A stretch of DNA of 64,000 bases. Origin: Streptomyces morookaense. GTDB lineage: Bacteria; Actinomycetota; Actinomycetes; Streptomycetales; Streptomycetaceae. The notes under the pieces are model-generated. The model had not been told where the DNA came from and searched no databases. It saw only the letters and a program-made list of their open reading frames with translations. Position 1 is the first letter of the stretch. Every line of letters starts with the position of its first letter. The DNA is taken from positions 124,001 to 188,000 of the forward strand of contig NZ_JABBXF010000001.1 of the NCBI RefSeq assembly GCF_013030945.1, read 5' to 3'. Both the position numbers and the translations under genes were made by a program. Below are positions 23,194 through 31,176 of the stretch, piece after piece.

Positions 23194-25005
23194 ATGGACC
23201 GACTGTCCCGTCCCGATCCGTCCCCCCTCCCCCCGCTCACGACCGTCGCCGTGGTCGGCCTGGGCACCATGGGCACCGGCATCGCCGAGGTGCTCACCTG
23301 TGCCGGCCGCACCGTCGTCGGCATCGACGTCACCGAGGCGGCCGCCGCCCGTGCCGCAGCCGCGCTGGAGGCCGCGACCGCCCGTGCGGTGGAGCGCGGG
23401 CGGATCACCGAGGACGAGCGCCGGGCCGCCCTGGCCCGCTTCCGCACCTCCTGCGACCTGCGGGACGCAGCCGGGGCGGACCTGGTGATCGAGGTCGTGC
23501 CCGAGAACTACGCCCTGAAGCACGAGGTGTTCACCGCCCTGGACGCCGTGGTGCGCCCGGACACCATCCTGGCGACCGGCACCAACGCACTGTCGGTGAC
23601 CCGGCTGGCCGCCGACTCCGCCCGCCCCGAACGCGTCCTGGGCCTGCACTTCTTCAACCCCGCGCCGGCCATGAAGCTCGTCGAGGTCGTCTCCTCGGTG
23701 CTCACCTCGCCCGGTGCGGTCGCCGCCGTCACCGCGCTCGCCCGTGAACTGGGCAAGGAGCCGGTCGCGATCGGCGACCGCCCCGGATTCGTCGCCGACG
23801 GGCTGCTGTTCGGCTACCTCAACCAGGCTGCGGCGATGTACGAGGCGCGCTACGCCGGCCGCGAGGACATCGACGCGGCGATGCGGCTGGGCTGCGGACT
23901 GCCCATGGGCCCGCTCGCCCTGCTCGACCTGATCGGCATCGACACCGCCCGTACCGTTCTGGAGGCCATGTACGCCGCCTCGCACGACCGCCTGCACGCG
24001 CCCGCCCCGATCCTGGGACAGCTGTCGGAGGCGGGGCTCACCGGGCGCAAGGCGGGCCGCGGCTTCTACACCTACGAGGCCCCCGGCTCGGCCGTGGTCG
24101 TCGCGGATGCGGAGAGCCCCGGCGGGACGCACGACGCGGCGGCCGGGCGCAGCGTGCGCAGCGTCGGCGTCGCGGGCTCGGGCACGATGGCGAGCGGGAT
24201 CGCCGAGGTGTTCGCCAAGCGGGGCCACCCGGTGGTGCTCGTGGCCCGCACCCCGGAGAAGGCGGAGGCGGCCAAGGCGCGCATCGCCAAGTCCCTGGCC
24301 CGGTCGGTGGAGAAGGGCCGGATCACCGAGGAGCAGCGGGAGGCGGCACTGGCGGCGGTCGCCACGGCGGGCTCGCTCGACGCGCTCGCGGACGTCGACC
24401 TGGCAGTCGAGGCGGTGGCGGAGGACCTGGAGGTCAAGCAGCAGCTGTTCGCTGCGCTCGACAAGGTCTGCAAGCCGGGTGCGGTGCTGGCCACGACCAC
24501 GTCCTCGCTGCCCGTGGTGGCCTGCGCCCGCGCGACCTCGCGCCCGCAGGACGTGATCGGCATGCACTTCTTCAATCCCGCGCCCGCGATGAAGCTGGTC
24601 GAGGTGGTGCGGACGGTGCTCACGTCCGACGAGGTGCACGCCACCGTGCGCGCGGTGTGCGCCGGGGTCGGCAAGCACGCGGTGGACTGCGGGGACCGGG
24701 CCGGGTTCATCGTCAACGCGCTGCTGTTCCCGTACCTCAACAACGCGGTGAAGATGGTGCAGGAGAACTACGCGACCCTGGACCAGATCGACGCGGCGAT
24801 GAAACTGGGCGGCGGCTACCCCATGGGACCGTTCGAACTCCTCGACGTGGTGGGCCTGGACGTCTCGCTGGCCATCGAGAAGGTCCTGCACCGCGAGTTC
24901 CGCGACCCGGGGCTCGCCCCCGCGTCCCTCCTGGAACACCTGGTGGCGGCGGGGCGCCTGGGACGCAAGACCGGCCGCGGCTTCCGCGAGTATGCGAAGG
25001 CCTGA
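23194..25005 (+). CDS. Tandem-duplicated 3-hydroxybutyryl/3-hydroxyacyl-CoA dehydrogenase
   Basis: 603 residues made of two complete units. Each has a Rossmann loop (VAVVGLGTMGTGIAEVL; VGVAGSGTMASGIAEVF), an HFFNPAPAMKLVE catalytic-histidine segment and a C-terminal helical domain (DRPGFVADGLLFGYLNQA; DRAGFIVNALLFPYLNNA), so both halves look active. The usual enzyme is a dimer of about 285-residue subunits; here the dimer is one chain. NAD(P)-dependent interconversion of acetoacetyl- and 3-hydroxybutyryl-CoA would feed crotonyl-CoA to the ccr operon downstream. ATG 23194 has GGAG at 6-nt spacing. The TetR gene follows after 85 bp. Confidence 0.92.
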   Translation: MDRLSRPDPSPLPPLTTVAVVGLGTMGTGIAEVLTCAGRTVVGIDVTEAAAARAAAALEAATARAVERGRITEDERRAALARFRTSCDLRDAAGADLVIEVVPENYALKHEVFTALDAVVRPDTILATGTNALSVTRLAADSARPERVLGLHFFNPAPAMKLVEVVSSVLTSPGAVAAVTALARELGKEPVAIGDRPGFVADGLLFGYLNQAAAMYEARYAGREDIDAAMRLGCGLPMGPLALLDLIGIDTARTVLEAMYAASHDRLHAPAPILGQLSEAGLTGRKAGRGFYTYEAPGSAVVVADAESPGGTHDAAAGRSVRSVGVAGSGTMASGIAEVFAKRGHPVVLVARTPEKAEAAKARIAKSLARSVEKGRITEEQREAALAAVATAGSLDALADVDLAVEAVAEDLEVKQQLFAALDKVCKPGAVLATTTSSLPVVACARATSRPQDVIGMHFFNPAPAMKLVEVVRTVLTSDEVHATVRAVCAGVGKHAVDCGDRAGFIVNALLFPYLNNAVKMVQENYATLDQIDAAMKLGGGYPMGPFELLDVVGLDVSLAIEKVLHREFRDPGLAPASLLEHLVAAGRLGRKTGRGFREYAKA

Positions 25006-25090
25006 CCACGACGCCGGCTGGGGCGGGCTGCTGGAGCCCGCGGACGGTCCGCCCCGGCACAGCCACTCGGACGCGTGTTACGTTCCCCAC

Positions 25091-25942
25091 ATGTCCCAGC
25101 CCGCCAAGTCCGCCCACGGCACCCGCACCTCCCGGAGCGCCGCCGCACCCGAACCCGCCGCGCCCGGAAGCGCCCGGGCGCCGAGGGGCGCGAGCTCCGC
25201 GGGCGCCGGCTCCCGCCGTGCCGCCGCCCAGCGGCTCACCATGCGCCGCCGACTCGCGGCGTCCGCCATGGAGTTGTTCGCGACCAAGGGCTACGAGGCG
25301 ACGACGGTCGACGAGATCGCGGCCGCGGCCGGGGTCGCCCGCCGCACCTTCTTCCGCCACTTCCGCTCCAAGGAAGAGGCCATCTTCCCCGACCACGACG
25401 ACACCCTGGTGCGGGCCGCCGACGTGCTGGAGGCCGCACCGGCACACGAGAACCCGCTGGACACCGTGTGCCGGGGCATCAAGGAGGTCATGCGGATGTA
25501 CGCGGCCTCCCCGGCCGTCTCCGTCGAGCGCTACCGGCTGACGCGCGAGGTGCCGGCCCTGCGCGAGCGCGAGATCGCCTCGGTGGCCCGCTACGAGCGG
25601 CTGTTCACCCGTTATCTGCTGGGCCACTTCGACGAGAGCGCCCATCACACGGGCGACGACCCGCTGCTCGCCGAGGTCGCCGCCTCTGCGGTGGTGACCG
25701 CGCACAACCATGTGCTGCGGCGCTGGCTGCGCGGTGGCGGCGAGGGCGATCTGGAGGCGCAGCTCGACCACGCGTTCGCGATCGTGCGCGAGACGTTCGG
25801 CACCGGGATCGGTGCCGGCCGTGCCGAGACGCCTGCCGCTTCGGCGCGGGCCGAGGGTTCGGTGCTGGTCACGGTGGCGCGTACCGATGCGCCGCTCGGC
25901 GAGGTCATGCGCACGATCGAGAGGGCACTCAAGGAGGTTTAG
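25091..25942 (+). CDS. TetR-family regulator upstream of the ccr operon
   Basis: 283 residues, long for the family because of a disordered Ala/Arg/Pro-rich N-terminal tail of about 45 residues. The HTH is TTVDEIAAAAGVARRTFFRH at about 75-94, followed by FRSKEEAIFPDHDD. The C-terminal domain ends with ARTDAPLGEVMRTIERALKE. TACGTT (25079-25084) stands six bases before the ATG, so the transcript is probably leaderless. Position between two genes of the same acyl-CoA pathway, together with twin palindromes in the ccr promoter 160 bp downstream, suggests that it controls ccr in response to an acyl-CoA. Confidence 0.88.
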   Translation: MSQPAKSAHGTRTSRSAAAPEPAAPGSARAPRGASSAGAGSRRAAAQRLTMRRRLAASAMELFATKGYEATTVDEIAAAAGVARRTFFRHFRSKEEAIFPDHDDTLVRAADVLEAAPAHENPLDTVCRGIKEVMRMYAASPAVSVERYRLTREVPALREREIASVARYERLFTRYLLGHFDESAHHTGDDPLLAEVAASAVVTAHNHVLRRWLRGGGEGDLEAQLDHAFAIVRETFGTGIGAGRAETPAASARAEGSVLVTVARTDAPLGEVMRTIERALKEV

Positions 25943-25953
25943 CGACTGCGGGC

Positions 25954-26025
25954 CGGCTGTGGCTGGTCGCGCAGTTCCTCCCCCGGCTACCGCTGGGGGT
26001 ACCCCCAGCGCCCCTTACGGGGCGC
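25954..26025 (+). repeat. Dispersed 3'-end hairpin element, copy 5 (long form)
   Basis: Arm GGCTGTGGCTGGTCGCGCAG (25954-25973), then CTCCCCCGGCTACCG, a perfect 20-bp palindrome at 25991-26010 centred on GTAC, and GCGCCCC-TTAC-GGGGCGC (26008-26025). Located directly after the TetR stop in the standard orientation. The extra palindrome is shared with the hairpin at 2325-2360. Confidence 0.65.
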
Positions 26026-26028
26026 AAC

Positions 26029-26060
26029 AGCGGCCGTCCCCCTCCGGGGCGGCCGCTTTG
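26029..26060 (+). terminator. Terminator before the ccr promoter
   Basis: AGCGGCCG (26029-26036) pairs with 26050-26057, with inner CCCC/GGGG pairing, followed by TTTG. Together with the repeat just upstream it should insulate ccr from transcription of the TetR gene. Confidence 0.65.
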
Positions 26061-26100
26061 CTCATTCGTGACGCCCGGATGACATCTGAGAGAAATTGTT

Positions 26101-26142
26101 GGCACGCAGTGTCTTGTCTGGTGGCACGCGGTGCCATACCTT
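26101..26142 (+). promoter_or_regulatory. ccr promoter with two overlapping palindromic operators
   Basis: TTGTCT (26114-26119) and TACCTT (26137-26142) form a -35/-10 pair with a 17-bp spacer. GGCACGCAGTGTC (26101-26113) abuts the -35, and GGCACGCGGTGCC (26123-26135) fills the spacer; they match at 11 of 13 positions and start 22 bp (two helical turns) apart. A dimeric repressor on both sites would block RNA polymerase. The untranslated leader to GTG 26320 would be about 170 nt. Confidence 0.7.
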
Positions 26143-26319
26143 GTCGGTGTCCGGCTGTCCCCACAACCACCTTGTGCGCCCGGACGCCTGCGTCACAGGC
26201 ACCAGTTGGCGCCACCCGCGCCCGCCCCGCACCACCCCGCCGAACCGACGGCACCGCCTCTGCACCACCCCCGACGTTCCCTAGAGCCGTTCGAAGACGC
26301 GCTTCGCCGGAGGCCCACC

Positions 26320-27657
26320 GTGAACCAGATACTCGACGCGATCCTCGCGTCCGACACGACCGGCGAGGACTTCGCCTCGCTGCCCGTCCCCGACTCGTAC
26401 CGCGCGGTCACCGTGCACAAGGACGAGGCGGAGATGTTCGCCGGACTCCCCTCCCGGGAGAAGGACCCGCGCAAGTCGCTCCACGTCGAGGAGGTGCCGG
26501 TGCCCGAACTCGGGCCCGGCGAGGCGCTCGTGGCCGTCATGGCCAGCTCGGTGAACTACAACTCCGTGTGGACCTCGATCTTCGAGCCCGTCTCCACCTT
26601 CGCCTTCCTGGAGCGCTACGGGAAGCTCTCCCCGCTCGGCAGGCGGCACGACCTGCCGTACCACGTCATCGGCTCCGACCTGGCCGGCGTGGTGCTGCGC
26701 ACCGGCCCCGGCGTCAACGCCTGGAAGCCCGGCGACGAGGTCGTCGCCCACTGCCTCTCCGTCGAACTGGAGTCCGCCGACGGGCACAACGACACCATGC
26801 TCGACCCCGAGCAGCGCATCTGGGGCTTCGAGACCAACTTCGGCGGGCTCGCGGAGATCGCGCTGGTGAAGTCCAACCAGCTGATGCCCAAGCCGCGCCA
26901 CCTCAGCTGGGAGGAGGCCGCCGCCCCCGGCCTGGTCAACTCCACCGCGTACCGGCAGCTGGTCTCCCGCAACGGCGCCGGGATGAAGCAGGGCGACAAC
27001 GTGCTGATCTGGGGCGCGAGCGGCGGACTCGGCTCGTACGCAACGCAGTTCGCGCTCGCCGGCGGCGCCAACCCCATCTGTGTGGTCTCCAGCGACCGGA
27101 AGGCGGAGATCTGCCGCCGGATGGGCGCCGAGGCGATCATCGACCGCAGCGCGGAGGGCTACCGGTTCTGGAAGGACGAGCACCAGCAGGACCCGCGGGA
27201 GTGGAAGCGGTTCGGCAAGCGCATCCGCGAACTCACCGGCGGCGAGGACGTGGACATCGTCTTCGAGCACCCGGGCCGCGAGACCTTCGGCGCGTCCGTG
27301 TACGTCACCCGCAAGGGCGGCACGATCGTCACCTGCGCGTCGACCTCGGGCTACAACCACCAGTACGACAACCGCTACCTGTGGATGTCGCTGAAGCGCA
27401 TCATCGGCTCCCACTTCGCCAACTACCGCGAGGCATGGGAGGCCAACCGCCTGATCGCCAAGGGGAAGATCCACCCGACGCTCTCGAAGACCTACACCCT
27501 GGCCGAGACCGGACAGGCGGCGTACGACGTGCACCGCAACCTGCACCAGGGCAAGGTCGGCGTACTGTGCCTGGCGCCCGAGGAGGGCATGGGCGTGCGC
27601 GACGAGGAGATGCGGGCGCAGCACATCGACGCCATCAACCGCTTCCGGAACGTGTGA
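26320..27657 (+). CDS. ccr: Crotonyl-CoA carboxylase/reductase
   Basis: 445 residues, MDR superfamily. Reductively carboxylates crotonyl-CoA with CO2 and NADPH to (2S)-ethylmalonyl-CoA, the entry to the ethylmalonyl-CoA pathway and an extender unit for polyketides. With the start at GTG 26320 (GGAGG 6-7 nt upstream) the CO2-binding residues described for the Kitasatospora enzyme fall at the same numbers: N81 (SSVNYNS), F170-E171 (IWGFETN) and H365 (GSHFANY). IWGASGGLGSYATQFALAGG is the NADPH loop. First gene of ccr-ecm-mcl-mch-mcd, with gaps of 10, -4, 5 and 1 bp. Confidence 0.97.
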   Translation: MNQILDAILASDTTGEDFASLPVPDSYRAVTVHKDEAEMFAGLPSREKDPRKSLHVEEVPVPELGPGEALVAVMASSVNYNSVWTSIFEPVSTFAFLERYGKLSPLGRRHDLPYHVIGSDLAGVVLRTGPGVNAWKPGDEVVAHCLSVELESADGHNDTMLDPEQRIWGFETNFGGLAEIALVKSNQLMPKPRHLSWEEAAAPGLVNSTAYRQLVSRNGAGMKQGDNVLIWGASGGLGSYATQFALAGGANPICVVSSDRKAEICRRMGAEAIIDRSAEGYRFWKDEHQQDPREWKRFGKRIRELTGGEDVDIVFEHPGRETFGASVYVTRKGGTIVTCASTSGYNHQYDNRYLWMSLKRIIGSHFANYREAWEANRLIAKGKIHPTLSKTYTLAETGQAAYDVHRNLHQGKVGVLCLAPEEGMGVRDEEMRAQHIDAINRFRNV

Positions 27658-27667
27658 GCGCCGAGAC

Positions 27668-29680
27668 ATGACTGAGCGTCAGAAGGATCGTCCGTGGCTG
27701 ATGCGGACGTACGCCGGCCACTCCACCGCCGAGGCGTCCAACGAGCTCTACCGGCGCAACCTCGCCAAGGGCCAGACCGGCCTCTCGGTCGCGTTCGACC
27801 TCCCGACGCAGACCGGCTACGACGCCGACCACGTGCTCGCCCGCGGCGAGGTGGGCCGGGTCGGCGTCCCGGTCGCCCATCTCGGGGACATGCGGCGGCT
27901 GTTCAGGGACATCCCCCTGGAGCAGATGAACACCTCCATGACCATCAACGCCACCGCCATGTGGCTGCTGGCGATGTACCAGGTGGTCGCGGAGGAACAG
28001 GGCGCCGACATCGCGAAGTTGCAGGGGACGACGCAGAACGACATCGTCAAGGAGTACCTCTCGCGCGGGACGCACGTCTTCCCGCCGGGGCCGTCCCTGC
28101 GCCTGACGACGGACCTGATCACCTACACGGTCAACCACATACCGAAGTGGAACCCGATCAACATCTGCAGCTACCACCTGCAGGAGGCGGGGGCCACGCC
28201 GGTGCAGGAGATCGCGTACGCGATGTCCACGGCGATCGCCGTGCTGGACGCCGTGTTCGCCTCCGGCCAGGTCCCCGAGGAGCGCAGGGGCGATGTCGTC
28301 GCCCGCATCTCGTTCTTCGTCAACGCGGGCGTCCGGTTCATCGAGGAGATGTGCAAGATGCGGGCGTTCGGCCGCATCTGGGACACGATCACCCGTGAGC
28401 GCTACGGCATCGAGAACCCCAAGCACCGCCGCTTCCGCTACGGCGTGCAGGTCAACTCCCTCGGCCTGACCGAGGCGCAGCCGGAGAACAACGTCCAGCG
28501 CATCGTCCTGGAGATGCTGGCCGTCACCCTCTCCAAGGACGCCCGCGCCCGCGCCGTCCAACTGCCCGCCTGGAACGAGGCCTTGGGCCTGCCGCGCCCC
28601 TGGGACCAGCAGTGGTCGCTGCGCATCCAGCAGGTGCTGGCGCACGAGAGCGACCTGCTGGAGTACGACGACATCTTCGCCGGATCGCATGTGATCGAGG
28701 CCGAGGTCGGCGCGCTCGTCGAGCAGTGCACGGCCGAGATCGCGCGCATCCAGGAGATGGGCGGCGCGCTGGCGGCCGTGGAGTCCGGCTATCTCAAGTC
28801 CCAGCTGGTCTCCTCGCACGCCGAGCGGCGCGCCCGGATCGAGGCGGGCGAGGAGAAGATCGTCGGCGTCAACTGCTTCGAGACGACCGAGCCCAACCCG
28901 CTCACCGCCGATCTCGACACCGCGATCATGACCGTCGACCCGGCGAACGAGGCCCGGGTCGTCGCCGCCCTGCACTCCTGGCGCGACGAGCGCGACGAAG
29001 TACGCGCCCAGGAGGCCCTGTCGGCGCTGAAGAAGACCGCGGCCGGGGACGGCAACCTGATGGCGGCCACCCTGGAGTGCGTCCGCGCGGGCGTGACGAC
29101 CGGCGAGTGGTCCTGGGCCCTGCGGGACGTGTTCGGCGAGTACCGGGCGCCCACGGGCGTCGGCGGCGCCCCCCTGGCCGTGACCGCCGAGGCCGGCACG
29201 CCACTGGCCGCGGTCCGCGAGAAGGTGGCCCGCACGGCCGCCGACCTGGGCTGCGGCAAACTGCGCCTGCTGGTCGGCAAGCCCGGCCTGGACGGCCACT
29301 CCAACGGCGCCGAGCAGATCGCCGTACGGGCCCGCGACGCCGGGTTCGAGGTGGTCTACCAGGGCATCCGGCTCACCCCGGAACAGATCGTCTCGGCGGC
29401 CGTCGCCGAGGACGTCCACTGTGTGGGCCTGTCGATCCTCTCGGGCTCGCACACCGAGCTCGTACCGGACGTCCTGGCGCGGCTGCGGCGCGCGGGGGCA
29501 CAGGACATGCCCGTCATCGTCGGTGGCATCATCCCGTCCGCCGATGCCACCGCCCTGCGGGCGGCCGGCGTCGCAGCGGTCTTCACCCCGAAGGATTTCG
29601 GGATAACGGAGATCATCGGCCGTATCGTCGACGAGATCCGCACAGCGAACCAGCTCGACCCTCTGGAGGTCTCCGCATGA
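27668..29680 (+). CDS. ecm: Ethylmalonyl-CoA mutase (B12-dependent)
   Basis: 670 residues. Converts (2R)-ethylmalonyl-CoA to methylsuccinyl-CoA. The N-terminal TIM barrel starts RTYAGHSTAEASNELYRRNL, with FDLPTQTGYDADHVLARGEV next and NSLGLTEAQPENNVQRIVLE in the middle. The C-terminal cobalamin domain has GLDGHSNGAEQIA (DxHxxG, lower axial histidine), GLSILSGSHTEL and VGGIIPSADA. Both domains are in one chain, as in MeaA. Unlike methylmalonyl-CoA mutase there is no separate small subunit. Starts 10 bp after ccr; its stop overlaps mcl as ATGA. Confidence 0.95.
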   Translation: MTERQKDRPWLMRTYAGHSTAEASNELYRRNLAKGQTGLSVAFDLPTQTGYDADHVLARGEVGRVGVPVAHLGDMRRLFRDIPLEQMNTSMTINATAMWLLAMYQVVAEEQGADIAKLQGTTQNDIVKEYLSRGTHVFPPGPSLRLTTDLITYTVNHIPKWNPINICSYHLQEAGATPVQEIAYAMSTAIAVLDAVFASGQVPEERRGDVVARISFFVNAGVRFIEEMCKMRAFGRIWDTITRERYGIENPKHRRFRYGVQVNSLGLTEAQPENNVQRIVLEMLAVTLSKDARARAVQLPAWNEALGLPRPWDQQWSLRIQQVLAHESDLLEYDDIFAGSHVIEAEVGALVEQCTAEIARIQEMGGALAAVESGYLKSQLVSSHAERRARIEAGEEKIVGVNCFETTEPNPLTADLDTAIMTVDPANEARVVAALHSWRDERDEVRAQEALSALKKTAAGDGNLMAATLECVRAGVTTGEWSWALRDVFGEYRAPTGVGGAPLAVTAEAGTPLAAVREKVARTAADLGCGKLRLLVGKPGLDGHSNGAEQIAVRARDAGFEVVYQGIRLTPEQIVSAAVAEDVHCVGLSILSGSHTELVPDVLARLRRAGAQDMPVIVGGIIPSADATALRAAGVAAVFTPKDFGITEIIGRIVDEIRTANQLDPLEVSA

Positions 29681-30657
29681 CCGCGTCTTCCACGCCTGCC
29701 CCCGTCAACCGGCTGCGCCCGCGCCGCTCCTGCCTCGCCGTCCCGGGCAGCAACCCGCGCTTCCTGGAGAAGGCCCAGGGCCTCCCCGCGGACATGGTGT
29801 TCCTCGACCTGGAGGACGCCTGCGCACCGCTGGCCAAGGAGGGTGCCCGGCACACCGTCGTCGAGGCGCTCAACACCGGTGACTGGACGGGCAAGACGCG
29901 CGTCGTCCGGGTCAACGACTGGACCACGCAGTGGACGTACCGCGACGTCATCACGGTCGTCGAGGGCGCGGGCCCGAACCTGGACTGCATCATGCTGCCC
30001 AAGGTGCAGGACGCCCAGCAGGTCGTCGCCCTGGACGTGCTGCTGACGCAGATCGAGAAGACGATGGGCTTCGAGGTCGGCCGCATCGGCATCGAGGCGC
30101 AGATCGAGAACGCCAAGGGTCTGGTGAACGTCGACGACATCGCCGCCTCCTCGCCGCGCCTGGAGACGATCGTCTTCGGCCCGGCGGACTTCATGGCCTC
30201 GATCAACATGAAGTCCCTCGTGGTCGGCGAACAGCCGCCCGGCTACCCTGCGGACGCCTACCACTACATCCTCATGCGGATCCTGATGGCGGCCCGCGCA
30301 CACGACCTGCAGGCCATCGACGGCCCGTACCTGCAGATCCGCAACGTCGAGGGCTACAAGGAGGTCGCCCGCCGCGCCGCGGCGCTGGGCTTCGACGGCA
30401 AGTGGGTGCTGCACCCCGGCCAGGTGGAGGCGGCCAACGAGGTCTTCTCGCCCTCGCAGGAGGACTACGACCACGCCGAGCTGATCCTGGACGCCTACGA
30501 CTACTGCACCTCCGAGGCGGGCGGCAAGAAGGGCTCGGCGATGCTCGGCGACGAGATGATCGACGAGGCGAGCCGCAAGATGGCCCTGGTCGTCGCCGGC
30601 AAGGGCCGGGCGGCCGGTATGACCCGCACGTCCAAGTTCGAGATCCCGGAGGCGTGA
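29677..30657 (+). CDS. mcl1: Beta-methylmalyl-CoA/L-malyl-CoA lyase
   Basis: 326 residues, HpcH/HpaI (CitE-like) aldolase. RSCLAVPGSNPRFLEKA is the CoA-binding start, DMVFLDLEDACAP holds the metal acidic pair, and IGIEAQIENAKGLVN and ETIVFGPADFMASI are the other active-site stretches. Cleaves beta-methylmalyl-CoA to glyoxylate and propionyl-CoA (and malyl-CoA to acetyl-CoA and glyoxylate). The C-terminal lid is present (KGRAAGMTRTSKF). ATGA overlap with ecm; GGAGG 7 nt upstream. Confidence 0.93.
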   Translation: MTASSTPAPVNRLRPRRSCLAVPGSNPRFLEKAQGLPADMVFLDLEDACAPLAKEGARHTVVEALNTGDWTGKTRVVRVNDWTTQWTYRDVITVVEGAGPNLDCIMLPKVQDAQQVVALDVLLTQIEKTMGFEVGRIGIEAQIENAKGLVNVDDIAASSPRLETIVFGPADFMASINMKSLVVGEQPPGYPADAYHYILMRILMAARAHDLQAIDGPYLQIRNVEGYKEVARRAAALGFDGKWVLHPGQVEAANEVFSPSQEDYDHAELILDAYDYCTSEAGGKKGSAMLGDEMIDEASRKMALVVAGKGRAAGMTRTSKFEIPEA

Positions 30658-30662
30658 GGGCG

Positions 30663-31175
30663 ATGCAGTTCGGCCGTACCTACGAAGAGTTCACCGTCGG
30701 GGACGTCTACAAGCACTGGCCGGGAAAGACGGTCACCGAATACGACGACCACCTGTTCTGTCTGCTCACGATGAATCACCATCCGTTGCACATGGACAGC
30801 AACTATGCCGAGAAGACCACCGATTTCGGCAAGAACGTGGTGGTAGGGAACTACATCTACTCACTTCTGCTGGGCATGTCCGTACCGGACGTCTCGGGCA
30901 AGGCGATCGCCAACCTCGAGGTGGAATCGCTCAAGCACATTGCGCCGACCTTCCACGGCGACACGATCTACGGCGAGACGACCGTGCTGGAGAAGACGCC
31001 GTCGAAGTCGAAGAGCGACCGCGGCATCGTGTACGTGGAGACCCGCGGCTACAAGCAGGACGGCACCATCGTCTGCGTCTTCCGGCGCAAGGTGATGGTC
31101 CCCACCGCCGAATACACCGACAAGCGCGGCGGGGAACAGCCCGGCCGCCCCGAGCCGATCGTCCGGGAGAAGTGA
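30663..31175 (+). CDS. mch: Mesaconyl-CoA hydratase (MaoC-like)
   Basis: 170 residues with one hot-dog fold. The start, RTYEEFTVGDVYKHWPGKTV, is followed by the hydratase-type segment DDHLFCLLTMNHHPLHMDSN, whose Asp-x4-His-like pair is the active site, and VVGNYIYSLLLGMSVPD. Interconverts mesaconyl-C1-CoA and beta-methylmalyl-CoA between Mcd and Mcl1. The R. sphaeroides enzyme is a two-domain protein of about 340 residues; this short form is what streptomycete ccr operons carry. Starts 5 bp after mcl1 and ends 1 bp before mcd. Confidence 0.9.
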   Translation: MQFGRTYEEFTVGDVYKHWPGKTVTEYDDHLFCLLTMNHHPLHMDSNYAEKTTDFGKNVVVGNYIYSLLLGMSVPDVSGKAIANLEVESLKHIAPTFHGDTIYGETTVLEKTPSKSKSDRGIVYVETRGYKQDGTIVCVFRRKVMVPTAEYTDKRGGEQPGRPEPIVREK

Positions 31176-31176
31176 G

